This document shows positions 13,948 to 14,548 of a DNA stretch of 14,548 bases, piece by piece. Both the position numbers and the translations under genes were made by a program. The notes beneath the pieces were generated by a model. It was given only the letters and a program-made list of their open reading frames with translations, was not told the origin of the DNA and searched no databases. Each line of letters begins with the position of its first letter. Within the stretch, counting starts at the first letter, position 1. The DNA lies in the NCBI GenBank assembly GCA_964553925.1, contig CAZKNR010000461.1, forward strand, positions 1 to 14,548. The letters are read 5' to 3'. The stretch is from DAISKN01 sp964553925. Lineage in GTDB: Bacteria > Acidobacteriota > Vicinamibacteria > Marinacidobacterales > SMYC01.

Positions 13948-14548
13948 ACGCCTCGGGAAAGCGCATACAGCCGGTAGCCCTGCGGCGCATCATCCTCGAA
14001 CAGTCGAAGCGCGCGAACGTGGGCCACATCGGCTCCGCCCTCTCGGTCGCCGATATCCTCGCGGCGCTCTATTCAGGAATCCTGCGCATCGCGCGGCCCG
14101 ACGATCCCGAACGGGACCGGTTCATCCTGTCCAAGGGGCATGCGGCGCTCGCGCTCTACGGAGCACTTCACCTGCGAGGTCTCCTCGATGCCGAGACGCT
14201 CGACACCTATTGCGGAGATGGGAGCCTGCTGGGAGTACACCCCGAGCCCGCTCTTGCCGGGGTCGATTTCGCCACGGGCTCGCTCGGGCACGGTCTTTCG
14301 ATCGGGGCGGGAGCGGCGCTTGGCGCGAGGCTCCAAGGCTCGTCGCGCCGGGCGTTCGTGCTCGTGAGCGACGCCGAGCTCGGCGAAGGCTCTCTCTGGG
14401 AAGCGGTGATGTTCGCGGCGCATCACCAGCTTTCGAACCTCGTGGCCATCGTCGATTGGAACGGCCAACAGGCCCTCGGCTACACCGAGGAGGTGCTCTC
14501 GCTTCGAGGCCTGCCGGACCGCTTCCGTTCCTTCGGGTGGGACGTCCA
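13944..14548 (+). CDS. Transketolase N-terminal subunit, 3' end outside window
   Basis: 201 complete codons to the right edge, no stop. The TTG at 13944 overlaps the DUF3618 stop (TTGA) and gives the usual short N-terminus; no ATG suits. Motifs: a GHIGSALSVADILAALY stretch (27-43), SKGHAALALYGAL (63-75), TGSLGHGLSIGAGAALGAR (111-129) and the ThDP/metal loop SDAELGEGSLWEA (142-154) with the later asparagine N173 in VDWNG. The usual leading glycine of GDG is S142. Split transketolases place the N-terminal half in one gene and the pyrimidine-binding half in the next, which is expected to the right. The enzyme moves two-carbon units in the pentose phosphate or a sugar-catabolic pathway, in the cytoplasm. 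The split form is inferred from the short N-terminus and SLLGVHPEP motif, since only the first third is visible. Ribosome site is weak. Confidence 0.85.
   Translation, partial: MNASGKRIQPVALRRIILEQSKRANVGHIGSALSVADILAALYSGILRIARPDDPERDRFILSKGHAALALYGALHLRGLLDAETLDTYCGDGSLLGVHPEPALAGVDFATGSLGHGLSIGAGAALGARLQGSSRRAFVLVSDAELGEGSLWEAVMFAAHHQLSNLVAIVDWNGQQALGYTEEVLSLRGLPDRFRSFGWDV

Noticed and set aside
1..14548. CRISPR array, insertion sequence, tRNA or rRNA gene
   Set aside because: No regularly spaced repeats, transposase motifs, terminal inverted repeats or tRNA-like cloverleafs were seen on either strand; a dedicated RNA scan would be more sensitive.

Overview
The window is GC-rich bacterial chromosomal DNA. 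It carries a lipobox lipoprotein and a twin-arginine signal, so the cell is probably Gram-negative. A Ser/Thr kinase joined to a TolB/FlgO-like domain and TPRs, a Tat-exported amidase and many parDE-type modules suggest Acidobacteriota or a similar soil or sediment phylum. That placement is inference; there is no rRNA, tRNA or other phylogenetic marker.

Layout. (1) 1-1714, minus strand: an L-fuconolactonase-like amidohydrolase overlaps by ATGA the start of a sugar-ABC substrate-binding lipoprotein that runs off the left edge. This looks like the start of a sugar uptake and breakdown operon. (2) 1740-4047, plus strand, divergent from (1) across only 25 bp: a PLP threonine/serine dehydratase, a PAP2 membrane phosphatase and a SixA phosphatase, tightly packed. 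(3) 4074-6180, minus strand: an accessory island with lower GC in places. It holds a DUF2283 gene next to a broken toxin-like gene, a parD with only a stump of parE, a pair of palindromes of the form CAACC-N6-GGTTG, an 82-column fossil copy of part of the neighbouring amidase gene, and an intact parDE pair. (4) 6274-13067, minus strand: AI-2E/PerM-family permease, a GCS2 glutamate-cysteine ligase-like protein fused to two CBS domains, the kinase-TolB-TPR protein, and the Tat amidase, with gaps of 31, 4 and 30 bp, so probably one operon. (5) 13113-14548, plus strand: YtxH, holin-X-like and DUF3618 small membrane proteins, then the N-terminal subunit of a split transketolase, each overlapping the next by 1-4 bp.

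How they work together. Region 1 probably imports a sugar and hydrolyses a sugar lactone. Region 4 links a kinase with a possible nucleotide-sensing ligase. Region 5 joins envelope/stress proteins to central carbon metabolism. The most unusual parts are region 3, where toxin-antitoxin modules are decaying beside a recent partial gene duplication, and the GCS2-CBS fusion coupled to a kinase. I saw no CRISPR array, insertion sequence, RNA gene or clear new defence system.
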